The notes: generated by a model from the sequence alone, not told the origin. A stretch of 43,589 bases of DNA from Betaproteobacteria bacterium HGW-Betaproteobacteria-16 (GCA_002840835.1 PHCQ01000041.1:1-43589), one strand, 5' to 3'. Shown: positions 31,745 to 40,342, counted from the stretch's first letter. Numbers and translations: made by a program.

Positions 31745-33511
31745 ATGACACGTTCCAGCGCCCAGGCTTCGTTTGCCCGATGGATGATCTCGCTGTTGCT
31801 GGTAGGCCTTTGCTGGACCTCCCAGGCAAAGGCCCAGCCCGACACCCAGGCATCGCCAGGGTTGCGCGACATCACGCTGCAAAGCCGCTTCCTGCTCGAC
31901 TCGACGGGCGAACAGTCCATCGACGATGTCGTCGCCAACGAAGCGGCCCTTGAACCCCTCACTTCCGCGCGCGCCTTCCAGCTCCATGGCGCTGCCTTGT
32001 GGATGCGGTTCGAGCTGCCCGAACTCGACCCCGCCCAGCGCTGGTACCTGATGCTCGACGGTGGCGCCTTCACCGACCGTGCCCACTTCTACCAGACCGA
32101 CCCCACCGCGGGCTGGAGGGAGCAGGTCGCCGGCGACCACCTCCCGGTGGCCGAGTGGACCATTCCGGACCGCTCGCCGGTGTTTGCCATCGACACCACG
32201 CAACCGACCGGCCCTGTGTGGCTGCGGCTGACGAACGAGCCATCGCCATTGAGCCCGCGGGTCTACCTGATCGCCGAGGACGAACTGCAGAACAAGCGCG
32301 TCTGGACCTACCTGATGATCGGCGGCTACCTCGGCTTTGGCCTGCTGGTGATGTTCATTGGCTGGGTGCACGCCCGTCTGTACGCCGACCGTTCCTTTGT
32401 TGCCTACGTGATCTATGTGGCCTGCATGCTGGGGTTCCAGGTCGCCTTCACCGGCATGGGCGGTTTCTTCTTCTGGCCAAACTCAGCCTGGTGGAACAAC
32501 GCCGCCGCACCCATCTTCATGCTGTGGTTGACCGCGTCGGGCATCTGGTTCGTGCGCGAGGTCTGTGCCGTGTCGCGTTACCACCGCAAAGTGGACCGCG
32601 CGGTGCTGGCCTGGTCCGCCTTCGGGTTCCTGTTCCCCATTCCGTACCTGCTCATCAACACGCCGGCCATGTTCACCATCCTGAACATCTACGGCCTGCT
32701 CTCGGTGCTGCTGAGCTTCAGCCTGTGCATCTGGACCTGGCGCCTGGGTGAAAAATACGCCGGCTGGATGGCGCTGGGTTTCCTGCCGGTGCATCTGGGC
32801 TACCCCTTCCCGGCCCTGCGCGCTGCCGGCGTGCTGCCCGACAGCTGGGCCACCCAATACGCGGTGCTGATCGGCTCGGCGATCGAGATTCCGCTGCTGC
32901 TGTACATCCTGCACCGCCGTGCCAAGGAATACAACGAGAACCGCGCCCGCATGCGCGCACTCGACAGCGCCGACCCCCTCACTGGCCTGACGATCGCACC
33001 CGTGCTCTACCTGCGCATGCGCGACGCCGTGCGACGCGCCCGCCGGTACGGCCACCACTGCGGTGTGTTCCTGGTGGAGCTGTCCAACCACGCCGAGATC
33101 GTGAACAAGGAAGGCCGAGAAACCGGCGACCGCGCGCTGGTGGTCGCGGCCTCGCGGCTGTCGCGTGTGGTCCGCGAAGTCGACACCGTGTGCCGCATCT
33201 CCAACACCCGCTTCGCCGTGCTGGTGGAAGGGCCGCTGCGCCAGGCCACGCTCAAGGTGATTGCCCAGCACATCGTCGCCAAGGGCCTGGAACAGGGCCC
33301 CACCCTGCCCGCTGATCTGCCGCTGCGCTTCCGCATGGTCTCGGCCTTGCTGCCGTCTGAAGAAATCCCCTTCGCCGAAGACGAAGACCGCGACGAACGC
33401 CGCTTCCTGGGGCACCTTCACAAGGAGCTGGACAGGCTGGCCGAAGACCCGAAGAAGAACGTGCTGCACCTGCCGTTTGTGCCTTCCATGCCGCCAGCGG
33501 GCGTGGCTTGA
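31745..33511 (+). CDS. 7TMR-DISM receptor with degenerate GGDEF domain
   Basis: This 588-residue signalling protein has a signal peptide (to about residue 30), a periplasmic 7TMR-DISMED2-type sensor (about 35-185, with ALWMRFELPELDPAQRWYLML split over about 80-100) and seven hydrophobic helices (about 190-395). A C-terminal diguanylate-cyclase-like domain follows, starting DPLTGL near 416. The signature that should read GGDEF is Ser-Asn-Thr-Arg-Phe (486-490), so cyclase activity is very unlikely; a GTP-sensing or protein-binding role is possible. The ATG at 31745 is preferred, as it opens directly into the signal peptide. It ends with VPSMPPAGVA, of which a decayed copy lies 1.1 kb downstream. 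Confidence 0.87.
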   Translation: MTRSSAQASFARWMISLLLVGLCWTSQAKAQPDTQASPGLRDITLQSRFLLDSTGEQSIDDVVANEAALEPLTSARAFQLHGAALWMRFELPELDPAQRWYLMLDGGAFTDRAHFYQTDPTAGWREQVAGDHLPVAEWTIPDRSPVFAIDTTQPTGPVWLRLTNEPSPLSPRVYLIAEDELQNKRVWTYLMIGGYLGFGLLVMFIGWVHARLYADRSFVAYVIYVACMLGFQVAFTGMGGFFFWPNSAWWNNAAAPIFMLWLTASGIWFVREVCAVSRYHRKVDRAVLAWSAFGFLFPIPYLLINTPAMFTILNIYGLLSVLLSFSLCIWTWRLGEKYAGWMALGFLPVHLGYPFPALRAAGVLPDSWATQYAVLIGSAIEIPLLLYILHRRAKEYNENRARMRALDSADPLTGLTIAPVLYLRMRDAVRRARRYGHHCGVFLVELSNHAEIVNKEGRETGDRALVVAASRLSRVVREVDTVCRISNTRFAVLVEGPLRQATLKVIAQHIVAKGLEQGPTLPADLPLRFRMVSALLPSEEIPFAEDEDRDERRFLGHLHKELDRLAEDPKKNVLHLPFVPSMPPAGVA

Positions 33512-33557
33512 CAGGGGGGTGCTGCCACGACTGGAAGTCAGGGCGAACAGGCCTCAG

Positions 33558-34001
33558 TCAGTTCGCGTTGCCTCCCTCGACCTGAAAGCCGTTGTCTTCT
33601 GCCCATTGCAGCAAGGCTTTTTGCGTGGCCGCATTTTCGAATTCGTACCACTTCTGAAGTTCGCCCGTTCGCTCAAGAAGGACCTTGAAACGGCCATAGG
33701 CACCCTTCTCGCGAAAGATCCGCCGCACTTCATCTGCCATGTGCGGGCTTTCGCTATCCGCGAAATCGAACACCAGTTGCCGACCCAGATCCAGATCGTT
33801 CTTGTGCGGCATGGCGATGTACTGGCTGCTGTCTTCGAGATCTGGCGGAAGCAGCTCGCCGAGCTCACCGTGCATCGATTGAAGATGCAGTTCACCGGTC
33901 GTTCGGTCGATGAAGGCCTGGCTCTCATAGGGCTGCCCCGATGACGACCATTCGAGTGCGACTTCAAGATCGGCAATGCTGATGGGTGTTCGGTTCTGCA
34001 T
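33558..34001 (-). CDS. UPF0158-family protein
   Basis: This 147-residue acidic protein belongs to the UPF0158 group. It opens with ISIADLEVALEWSS and contains a GELHLQSMHGELG turn, then MADEVRRIFREKGAYGRFKVLLE and a final WYEFENAATQKALLQWAEDNGF helix (each split in the usual way). No membrane segment or catalytic motif is visible, and its role is unknown. The ATG at 34001 is used; the longer frame would begin with a Cys-rich stretch typical of read-through into the next gene's end. Together with the minus-strand gene upstream it sits between the receptor gene and a decayed copy of its 3' end. Confidence 0.75.
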   Translation of the reverse strand: MQNRTPISIADLEVALEWSSSGQPYESQAFIDRTTGELHLQSMHGELGELLPPDLEDSSQYIAMPHKNDLDLGRQLVFDFADSESPHMADEVRRIFREKGAYGRFKVLLERTGELQKWYEFENAATQKALLQWAEDNGFQVEGGNAN

Positions 34002-34035
34002 TGGGCATGGACGAATGGGGATTGGCTTGCTTGGC

Positions 34036-34359
34036 CTAGCCGACAATGAGCAAGGTAGCCAGCACGAGCAGCGCAGACAACAAGCTGCACAGGGAAATCG
34101 CCCAGGCGAACACGTAGGGGCGGTGAATTTTGGGGTAGCGCAGCGAATCACTCATCAGCGGGCGCTCATGGGCATTGGCCATTACCCAATAATGCCAATA
34201 CAGCGGATTCGCAGGGAAACTGCCCACCCTGACCTTGGCCAGTCTTGCCGAGACAAACAGCAAGGCCAGACCGGCACCGAGAAACAGCCAGAAGTCCGAC
34301 CATGTCGCAGCAATCAACAGGTCACGAAGAAATTCGCCTCGGATGAATTGGACGCCCAT
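34036..34359 (-). CDS. Two-helix membrane protein, unknown
   Basis: This 107-residue protein has two clear hydrophobic helices (about residues 17-36 and 82-106). Between them lies a hydrophilic loop with YWHYWVMANAHERP. No family was recognised. The ATG at 34359 is the first with a sensible lead into helix one; an in-frame start 45 bases earlier is possible. It is 34 bases upstream of the UPF0158 gene on the same strand, so the two probably form one transcript. Confidence 0.6.
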   Translation of the reverse strand: MGVQFIRGEFLRDLLIAATWSDFWLFLGAGLALLFVSARLAKVRVGSFPANPLYWHYWVMANAHERPLMSDSLRYPKIHRPYVFAWAISLCSLLSALLVLATLLIVG

Positions 34360-34546
34360 GTCGCGTGCATTTGGAGTTGATGGAAACAATGGGTTTGCGC
34401 ACACAGCACAGTGACAGGACCGCCCGTCTGGCTGTGCAGCGTGCCGCTGGCCGGTCCTTTCTCAGACTTCCTGCCAGGCGCTCAACCATCCTGATTGATT
34501 CGATGGCTGGTACGGAGCTGGATGCAGCCTGAAGAGATCGGGTTCA

Positions 34547-34616
34547 CCGAAGACCGCGAGCCAAAGATGCGCACCTGGCGATTGTGCCCTCGATGCCGTC
34601 AGCAGGCATGGCCTGA
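34547..34616 (+). pseudogene. Decayed copy of receptor-gene 3' end
   Basis: About 70 bases match the last 71 bases of the 7TMR/GGDEF gene (33441-33511) at roughly 75% identity, rising to about 82% in the final 45 bases. One frame still reads VPSMPSAGMA-stop, like the intact VPSMPPAGVA-stop, but a one-base loss breaks it upstream. The stretch 34360-34720 otherwise holds no gene I can support. Confidence 0.6.
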
Positions 34617-34720
34617 GCCGAGAGATCAGGCAAGCGCGGACTTGCATCGCTCATGGCAAGATTCCCTTCAAGACTCGGCGCCTGGAAACCACGCAACCGT
34701 TCACCTTTGGCGAAGCTGTA

Positions 34721-35296
34721 CTACACCGGCGCAAGCGAGCGAAACTGATCCGGTATGTGAATCACCTCAATCGCATCACCCGCCCTGACCACACCGCCAC
34801 CAAGCACGACACACATCACGCCAGCCTTCCGAACCAAGGCGCCATCCTCGGCTCTTTCAAGAACCGCTTGCAGCAGGCCGGGCCGGAACGCTTCAATCTG
34901 GGAACAGGGGTTTCGCAACCCCGTCACCTCCAGCACCACCGCGGCCCCCAGCTTGAGCCGGGTGCCGGTGGCCAGCGCAAGCAGGTCGATGCCGCAGGTG
35001 GTGACGTTCTCACCCATGTCACCGGGGCCCACATCCAGGCCGATACGCCCCACCTCGAGCAACAGCTCTTGCTGCAGCAGATGAACCTGGCGAAGGTTCG
35101 GCTGCGTGGGGTCCCTGGCCACCCGCGAGCGGTGTTGCACGGTGGCGCCGAAATGCGCATCCCCCCGCACGCCAAGGCCTTCCACCACCTCAACAAAGGC
35201 GGCAGACGACTTCGAGAATGCATGCCCGGCACCGAGGTGCACGGCAACGACGCGACCCGGTTTGGACTCAAGACCGGGGCTTGTCATCTGAGTCAT
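34721..35296 (-). CDS. MOSC-domain protein
   Basis: This 191-residue stand-alone MOSC protein shows the domain pattern GRVVAVHLG, then GLGVRGDAHFG, QVHLLQQELL, PGDMGENVTTCGIDLLAL, GTRLKLGAAVVLEVTGLRNPC (split) and GVMCVVLGGGVVRAGD. The Cys in GLRNPC and the one in GVMCVV are at the conserved sulfur-carrying positions. MOSC proteins handle sulfur or molybdenum-cofactor-linked substrates. A molybdenum hydroxylase lies 6 kb away but on the other side of unrelated genes, so a link is not claimed. A second Met three residues in is an alternative start. Confidence 0.82.
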   Translation of the reverse strand: MTQMTSPGLESKPGRVVAVHLGAGHAFSKSSAAFVEVVEGLGVRGDAHFGATVQHRSRVARDPTQPNLRQVHLLQQELLLEVGRIGLDVGPGDMGENVTTCGIDLLALATGTRLKLGAAVVLEVTGLRNPCSQIEAFRPGLLQAVLERAEDGALVRKAGVMCVVLGGGVVRAGDAIEVIHIPDQFRSLAPV

Positions 35297-35317
35297 TCGC
35301 TGTGACGGTCACGACAC

Positions 35318-35710
35318 CTACTTGGGACGATGGATGGCGCAGAGTTTGTTGCCGTCCGGATCGCGCACATAGGCCAGGTACATATCCCCCATCGCGCCCG
35401 CACGCAGCCCCGGCGGGTCCTGGATCGAGGTGCCGCCATGCGCGACAGCGGTGTCGTGGAACTGCTTGACCTGTTCGGGCGAGTCGCACTTGAAGCCGAT
35501 GGTGCCGCCATTGGCACAGGTCGCAGGTTCGCCATCGATGGGTTCGCTGACGCAGAAGGTGCTGCCATCGTGACGGTAGAAGAGCCGCGTGTGGCCTGTG
35601 CTCGCCTGGTTGCGGTGCGGCTCGCCGGCCCCGAGCGTGCCCAGCACCGCGTCGTAAAAGCGCTTGGATCGCTCGATGTCGTTGCTGCCGACCATGATGT
35701 GGTTGAACAT
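35318..35710 (-). CDS. VOC-family (glyoxalase-like) protein
   Basis: This 130-residue vicinal-oxygen-chelate protein has two beta-alpha-beta-beta-beta modules. Module one begins MFNHIMVGSNDIERSKRFYD, with His4 as the first metal ligand. Module two holds YLAYVRDPDGNKLCAIH. The AxYxxDPDGN signature is typical of small glyoxalase/bleomycin-resistance-type proteins. The metal-ligand set looks complete (His4 plus later His/Glu-type residues), but the reaction is unknown. It is 22 bases downstream of nothing else on its strand except the MOSC gene, which may share its transcript. Confidence 0.85.
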   Translation of the reverse strand: MFNHIMVGSNDIERSKRFYDAVLGTLGAGEPHRNQASTGHTRLFYRHDGSTFCVSEPIDGEPATCANGGTIGFKCDSPEQVKQFHDTAVAHGGTSIQDPPGLRAGAMGDMYLAYVRDPDGNKLCAIHRPK

Positions 35711-35901
35711 GAAATGTCTCCATTGCTGCGGCGCAGTGCCGCCATTGACTGTGAGTGGACAGGGTCGATGTTAGAAGGTTTGCCCGCTGTGGCTTTCCCG
35801 GAAGCCACAGGGTCCGAAAAGGAGGCGGCCATGGACTTGTCCCATCATGCCCGTGCCCGAAGCCCTCTACAATCGCGCCCTTTTGCCCCGCAAAGCGCGA
35901 C

Positions 35902-36774
35902 ATGAACATCACCGTCAACGAAGAACTCAAGGCCTACATCGAACCCCTCACCGCAGACGAACATGAGGCGCTGGAGCGCAGCCTGCTGGCCGAGGGTTGC
36001 CGCGATGCGCTGGTGCTTTGGGGCGATGTGCTGGTGGACGGGCACAACCGCTATGGCATTTGCCAGAAACACGGATTGCCCTTCAACACGGTGCAGAACC
36101 CAAGACTGAAGACGCTGGAAGACGTGCACCTGTGGATGATCGACCAGCACCTGGGACGGCGCAGCGTTTCCGATTACCAGCGCGGTGTGCTGGCCCTGCG
36201 CAAACGCGAGATCGTGGCCGAGCGGCGGGCGCGGGCGCAAGCGCTGGCCAATGAAGCACGGCCGGGGGATGACGCGGCTCAGGCCGACGAAGACGACGCA
36301 TCTCTGGAAGCCGCAGCCAAGGCGGCGGTGCTGGAGCCCAAGCCACTGCAGAGCCGGGAAGACATTGCGCGTGCTGCGCGCCTGAGCAGCAGCCAGGTGG
36401 GCATGATCGAGAAGATCCAGAAGCAGGCGGCGCCGGAAGTGGTGGCGGCCTTGAAGGCGGGCGAGCTCTCGCTGAATGCGGCGGCGGTGGTGGCCAGTTT
36501 GCCGATGGCGGAACAGCAGGCGGCTGCGCAATCGGGCAAGGACGGCCTGAAGCAGGTGGCCAAACAGGTGCGCGAGTCGCGCCGCAAGCCCAGGGCGGCA
36601 GAGGCCCCAGACGGCGAGGCGAGTGAAGGCGCTGCTTCCGCGCTGGCTGGTGAAGCTGGTTCAGGCCCGGTCAGCGATGAGGTGCAGGCGCTGCGCGCGC
36701 GCGTGGTGCAACTGGAAGCAGAGAACGCCGAACTGCGTCAGCAGGTTCAGGCCTTGAGCGCGCAACTGGTCTGA
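35902..36774 (+). CDS. ParB/Srx-domain protein with C-terminal coiled coil
   Basis: This 290-residue protein has a ParB-like N-terminal nuclease/CTPase-fold domain. VLWGDVLVDGHNRYGICQKH (residues 38-57) contains the conserved DGHNRY, followed by VHLWMIDQHLGRRSVSDYQRG. A central region (about 145-205) looks like the ParB helix-turn-helix, with LQSREDIARAARLSSSQVGM. The last 30 residues are a leucine-zipper-like heptad stretch (VQALRARVVQLEAENAEL). It stands alone without ParA, so it is not an ordinary partition pair; such proteins are usually called plasmid replication/partition-related. The true start is the ATG after GCGCGAC; no clear ribosome site is seen. Confidence 0.8.
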   Translation: MNITVNEELKAYIEPLTADEHEALERSLLAEGCRDALVLWGDVLVDGHNRYGICQKHGLPFNTVQNPRLKTLEDVHLWMIDQHLGRRSVSDYQRGVLALRKREIVAERRARAQALANEARPGDDAAQADEDDASLEAAAKAAVLEPKPLQSREDIARAARLSSSQVGMIEKIQKQAAPEVVAALKAGELSLNAAAVVASLPMAEQQAAAQSGKDGLKQVAKQVRESRRKPRAAEAPDGEASEGAASALAGEAGSGPVSDEVQALRARVVQLEAENAELRQQVQALSAQLV

Positions 36775-36784
36775 TCGCGTCTGA

Positions 36785-37276
36785 TCAGGCGAGGATCTGC
36801 TGCATGACGGTGGCGTCGCTCCCGTAACAGGCAGAGGCCTTGAGGCCGGGCACTGCCTCAAAGCCCAGTTTTTTCCAGAACGCGCTGGAGCCCTGCACGG
36901 CCACCAGGCGGATGTGCCGGTACCCCAGCTTGCCCGCCGTTTCCAGCAACTGCTTGACCAGCTGGGTGCCAGCGCCCACACCCGTCAGCTTCCTGGAGAC
37001 CGCAATGTCGTGAAGGAACAGACCCTGGCCCTGGCTTTCGGCCGGCAGTGGCTGGTGCAGCTTGGGAGGGTGGATGCTGTCCCAGGCATGGGCCAGCAGG
37101 TAGGCGAGCACCTCGTCACCCTTGCGCATGGCAAAACAGCAGGCAGGTGAATGCAGCCATTTGCTGCGAAGAATCTCGGTGCTCTCGGGTTCGACGTCCA
37201 GGTACACCTCGGATTGAACCCGCTGAATCCCGCTCCACATGGTCTCTTCGATCGGTTCAATGGTCAGGCTGGTCAC
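36785..37276 (-). CDS. GNAT-family N-acetyltransferase
   Basis: This 163-residue acetyltransferase has the acetyl-CoA-binding core LFLHDIAVSRKLTGVGAGTQLVKQLLETA (split, about residues 88-116), with the QxxGxG/A-type loop as Leu-Thr-Gly-Val-Gly-Ala-Gly. It continues with YRHIRLVAVQGSSAFWKKLGFE. The GTG at 37276 is chosen, as GGAAG lies just before it; an ATG 12 codons downstream is possible. The substrate is unknown. It converges with the ParB-domain gene with ten bases between stops. Confidence 0.85.
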   Translation of the reverse strand: MTSLTIEPIEETMWSGIQRVQSEVYLDVEPESTEILRSKWLHSPACCFAMRKGDEVLAYLLAHAWDSIHPPKLHQPLPAESQGQGLFLHDIAVSRKLTGVGAGTQLVKQLLETAGKLGYRHIRLVAVQGSSAFWKKLGFEAVPGLKASACYGSDATVMQQILA

Positions 37277-37410
37277 GCGGGCTTCCACAGGTAGAGGCGA
37301 AAAGCCGCGATTATCCCATCGGGTCGCGGGCTTTCCCTGCCCATCGCACCGTGCGGAGCGGGTCTGCGAGCCCACCAGGCCAGCCGCCACCGCACCCGCT
37401 TCTTCAGACT

Positions 37411-38052
37411 TCAGCGATTGGGCTGAGGCGTGACGCGCAGGTAGGGCCTCACCACGGTATGGCCTTTGGGAAAGCGCTCTGCGATTTCGGCCGGGTCTTG
37501 CAGGCTCGGCACGATGACCACGTCGTCGCCGTCTTTCCAGTTGGCCGGTGTGGCCACCTTGTGGCTGTCGGTAAGCTGCAGCGAATCGATCACACGCAGG
37601 ATTTCATCGAAGTTCCGGCCGGTGCTGGCCGGGTAGGTGAACGTGGTGCGGATCACCTTCTTCGGGTCGATGATGAACACGCTGCGCACCGTGGCGGTGG
37701 TCGACGCATTGGGGTGGATCATGTCGTAGAGCGTGGCCACGGTCCGGTCTGCGTCGGCCAGGATGGGAAAGTTGACCGTGGTGTTCTGGGTGTCATTGAT
37801 GTCGCGCACCCATTCGCCATGGGATTCGAGCGGGTCGACACTGACAGCGATGGGCTTCACGTTGCGCTTGGCGAACTCGGTGGCCAGGGCGGCCGTCTTG
37901 CCCAGTTCGGTGGTGCACACGGGTGTGAAATCGGCGGGGTGCGAGAACAGCACCACCCAGTGGTCACCCGCCCACTCGTGGAAACGGATGGGGCCTGCGG
38001 TGGAGTCCTGTGTGAAGTCGGGGGCGGTGTCGCCGAGTCGAAGAGTGGTCAT
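37411..38052 (-). CDS. 1-Cys peroxiredoxin (Prx6 type)
   Basis: This 213-residue cytoplasmic thiol peroxidase reduces hydrogen peroxide and alkyl hydroperoxides. The peroxidatic Cys46 is in PADFTPVCTTE, and it is the only Cys in the protein, as expected for the 1-Cys class. The long C-terminal arm (HKVATPANWKDGDDVVIVP, then FPKGHTVVRPYLR) is typical of Prx6. AAGGAG lies 9 bases before the ATG. It stands alone and is probably a general oxidative-stress gene. Confidence 0.94.
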   Translation of the reverse strand: MTTLRLGDTAPDFTQDSTAGPIRFHEWAGDHWVVLFSHPADFTPVCTTELGKTAALATEFAKRNVKPIAVSVDPLESHGEWVRDINDTQNTTVNFPILADADRTVATLYDMIHPNASTTATVRSVFIIDPKKVIRTTFTYPASTGRNFDEILRVIDSLQLTDSHKVATPANWKDGDDVVIVPSLQDPAEIAERFPKGHTVVRPYLRVTPQPNR

Positions 38053-38326
38053 GTGTGCGCTCCTTGCAAAAGCCCCATTGTGTTGAGCCCTCCTTCAAAT
38101 CCCAACGACTGTTAAGTAGTTTGCATATGGGACTGCGACATAAGGCCAGCCGCCTTGGTGCCCGCCTGTTCCAGGCAGACAAGGAAACAAACAAGCAAAC
38201 CACAGGGCGTAACAAAAGACTGGCACGAACAAGTGCGGATCGGCGCACACTTCACAAGCGGGTCGCCTTCTAAGGTGAACCGCCATTTGTCCTCCTGGGC
38301 AGATGAGACCAGACAAGGAGGTCTAC

Positions 38327-38527
38327 ATGCCACACCGACATCCACCGCCCGACCAGGCCCTGTCCGACCATCCCCTTGAATACTCTGACCCGGAACTGCG
38401 AGCGTACGCCGAGGAGCAGGCGGAAGACATACTGGATTCCGTGGTGCACTACATGCCCCTGTTACTGCCCGTCATGGGTGCGATCCTGATCTTCATGCTG
38501 GCCTTCATTGCGGTGTTCATGGCCTGA
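38327..38527 (+). CDS. 66-residue single-helix membrane peptide
   Basis: This short protein has a hydrophilic, acidic first half (residues 1-45, with His/Pro near the start and AEEQAEDILDSVV) and one hydrophobic helix (about 46-66) rich in Met, Ile and Phe at the extreme C-terminus. A strong AAGGAGGT lies six bases before the ATG, which decides the start. The shape is that of a tail-anchored inner-membrane peptide. No family was recognised. The 274-base gap before it contains an inverted repeat GTGCG-gatcgg-CGCAC near 38232, but no gene. Confidence 0.65.
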   Translation: MPHRHPPPDQALSDHPLEYSDPELRAYAEEQAEDILDSVVHYMPLLLPVMGAILIFMLAFIAVFMA

Positions 38528-38637
38528 GCCATCGTTGCGTCGATCGCTTCTGTCTTCCCCTGAGCGGTGCTTCAGCCCAGGTGCTGCATGCCCACGAAAA
38601 GGGTCGAAGCCTCCAATGAGACGTCGCTGAGTGGAAG

Positions 38638-38668
38638 GCCGCCGGCGCCTGGCACAGGCACCAGCGGC
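38638..38668 (-). terminator. Hairpin downstream of metY
   Basis: A 14-base-pair stem with two wobble pairs and a three-base loop (GCCGCCGGCGCCTG / CAGGCACCAGCGGC) lies 23 bases beyond the metY stop. It has no clear U run, so it may be an attenuating or mRNA-protecting hairpin rather than a classical terminator. Confidence 0.4.
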
Positions 38669-38691
38669 TCTCGCCCCCGGCCGCTAGAAAA

Positions 38692-40032
38692 TCAGACGGC
38701 CGACAGCGCCTGATCCAGATCGGCCAGCAGATCGTCGATGTGTTCGATCCCGATGGACAGGCGGACCATGTCGGCGCTCACACCGGCTTTTTTCATCTCG
38801 TCGGAGTTGAGCTGGCGGTGTGTGGTGGTGGCCGGGTGGCAGGCCAGCGATTTGGCGTCGCCGATGTTCACCAAGCGTGTGAACAGTTGCAGCGCATCCT
38901 GGAAGCGTGCACCGGCCGCGATCGCATCGCCGGATTCGGCGCCCCCAGGGGGCTGACCTTGCTCGGGGCGGCCCGTCGCTGCGGTCTTCAACCCGAAGCT
39001 GATGATGCCGGAAGCCTTGCCGCCCATATATTTCTGCACCAGCGCGTGGTCTTTGTGGTCAGTCAAACCGGCGTAGTTGACCCAGCCTACCTTGGGATGG
39101 TTCTGCAGATGGGTGGCAAGCTTGACGGCGTTCTCGCAGATGCGGTCCATGCGCAGCGCCAGGGTTTCGATGCCTTGCAGGATCTGGAACGCATTCATGG
39201 GCGACAGCGCTGCGCCCATGTTGCGAAGCGGCACGACGCGGGCACGCCCGATGTAGGCGGCCGCACCCAGCGCTTCGGTGTAGACCACACCGTGGTAGCT
39301 CACGTCGGGTTCGTTCAGGCGCTTGAACCGCGCCTTGTGCTGGGCCCATGGGAATTTGCCGCTGTCGACGATGGCGCCGCCGATGGTGGTGCCGTGACCA
39401 CCCAGGTATTTGGTCAGCGAATGCACAACGATGTCGGCACCGTGCTCGAACGGGCGGCACAGGTAGGGGCTGGTGACGGTGTTGTCCACGATCAGCGGCA
39501 CGCCAGCGGCGTGCGCCACGGCAGCGAGTGCGCCGATGTCGGTCACGTTTCCAAGCGGGTTGCCGATGGACTCGCAGTAAATCGCTTTGGTGCGCTCATC
39601 GATCAACGCGGCGAAGGCAGCCGGATCGCGCGGATCGGCAAAGCGCACCGTGATGCCCTGCTGCGGAAAGGTGTGGGCGAACAGGTTGTAGGTGCCGCCG
39701 TAGAGCGTGGAGGCAGAGACGATGTTGTCGCCTGCTTCGGCAATGGTCTGGATCGCCGCCGTGATGGCCGCCATGCCCGAGGCCATGGCAAGCGCTCCGA
39801 CACCCCCTTCGAGTGCGGCCAGCCGCGCTTCGAGCACGCCGTTGGTGGGGTTCATGATGCGGCTGTAGATGTTGCCCGCGACCTTGAGGTCGAACAGGTC
39901 GGCGCCGTGTTGCGTGTCGTCGAAGGCGTAGGCCACGGTCTGGTAGATCGGCACCGCCACCGCCTTGGTGGTGGGGTCGGGCGTGTAGCCGGCGTGGACG
40001 GATCGGGTTTCAAACTTCCATGAATCGGACAT
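38692..40032 (-). CDS. metY: O-acetylhomoserine sulfhydrylase
   Basis: This 446-residue PLP enzyme makes homocysteine from O-acetylhomoserine and sulfide. The PLP lysine is Lys208 in VVHSLTKYLGGHG; YSRIMNPT (56-63) and the ending LSIGIEHIDDLLADLDQAL fit the Cys/Met-metabolism family. GGAGA lies four bases before the ATG. Around residues 350-372 is an unusual Gly/Pro/Ala-rich stretch (ATGRPEQGQPPGGAESGDA) where relatives have a short loop. The DNA there has CCCCCAGGGGG and looks like an intergenic-type repeat inserted in frame. The reading frame stays open, so the enzyme is probably active. Confidence 0.92.
   Translation of the reverse strand: MSDSWKFETRSVHAGYTPDPTTKAVAVPIYQTVAYAFDDTQHGADLFDLKVAGNIYSRIMNPTNGVLEARLAALEGGVGALAMASGMAAITAAIQTIAEAGDNIVSASTLYGGTYNLFAHTFPQQGITVRFADPRDPAAFAALIDERTKAIYCESIGNPLGNVTDIGALAAVAHAAGVPLIVDNTVTSPYLCRPFEHGADIVVHSLTKYLGGHGTTIGGAIVDSGKFPWAQHKARFKRLNEPDVSYHGVVYTEALGAAAYIGRARVVPLRNMGAALSPMNAFQILQGIETLALRMDRICENAVKLATHLQNHPKVGWVNYAGLTDHKDHALVQKYMGGKASGIISFGLKTAATGRPEQGQPPGGAESGDAIAAGARFQDALQLFTRLVNIGDAKSLACHPATTTHRQLNSDEMKKAGVSADMVRLSIGIEHIDDLLADLDQALSAV
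38925..38995 (+). repeat. Repeat-like insertion inside metY
   Basis: The segment includes GCGCCCCCAGGGGGCTGACC and a GC-rich continuation, resembling the C5/G5 block of the intergenic repeats elsewhere in the window. It corresponds to about 22 extra residues in the enzyme. That it is an inserted repeat is inferred from base pattern and from the family length. Confidence 0.45.
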
Positions 40033-40342
40033 TGGTTCTCCTTGAGTTTTGAAGATGTTTGCTCTGTGCGCTGCAGCCCGCCAGCACCGTGCCTGGATCG
40101 CGGTCTGGAGGGCCTGCCTGGCCTCGGGTGACAGTCGGCGAGGGAATGGCTTGTCGCTCTGCGGTTGGGCACTGGGTAGTCTAGTGTGCTGTCCCGCCAT
40201 GGGCTTGCAGGGATCCCGCGCATGAACGCACCCGAGCCTGACAGTAGTGCGGATTTCCTGCCTGATGCAGCACCGATGCGTGCCACGCCACTGTCACTTG
40301 AGCGGCGGCAACGCGCGCGCACCACAGGCACACTCCGGGCGC

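Noticed and set aside
34360..34720. Small open frames on both strands between the membrane-protein and MOSC genes
   Set aside because: They have no ribosome site or domain and overlap the decayed receptor-gene copy, so they are better explained as remnants.
40033..40200. Possible SAM or SAH riboswitch before metY
   Set aside because: No conserved core of the SAM-I, SAM-II or SAH classes could be found in the 168 bases on the metY strand.
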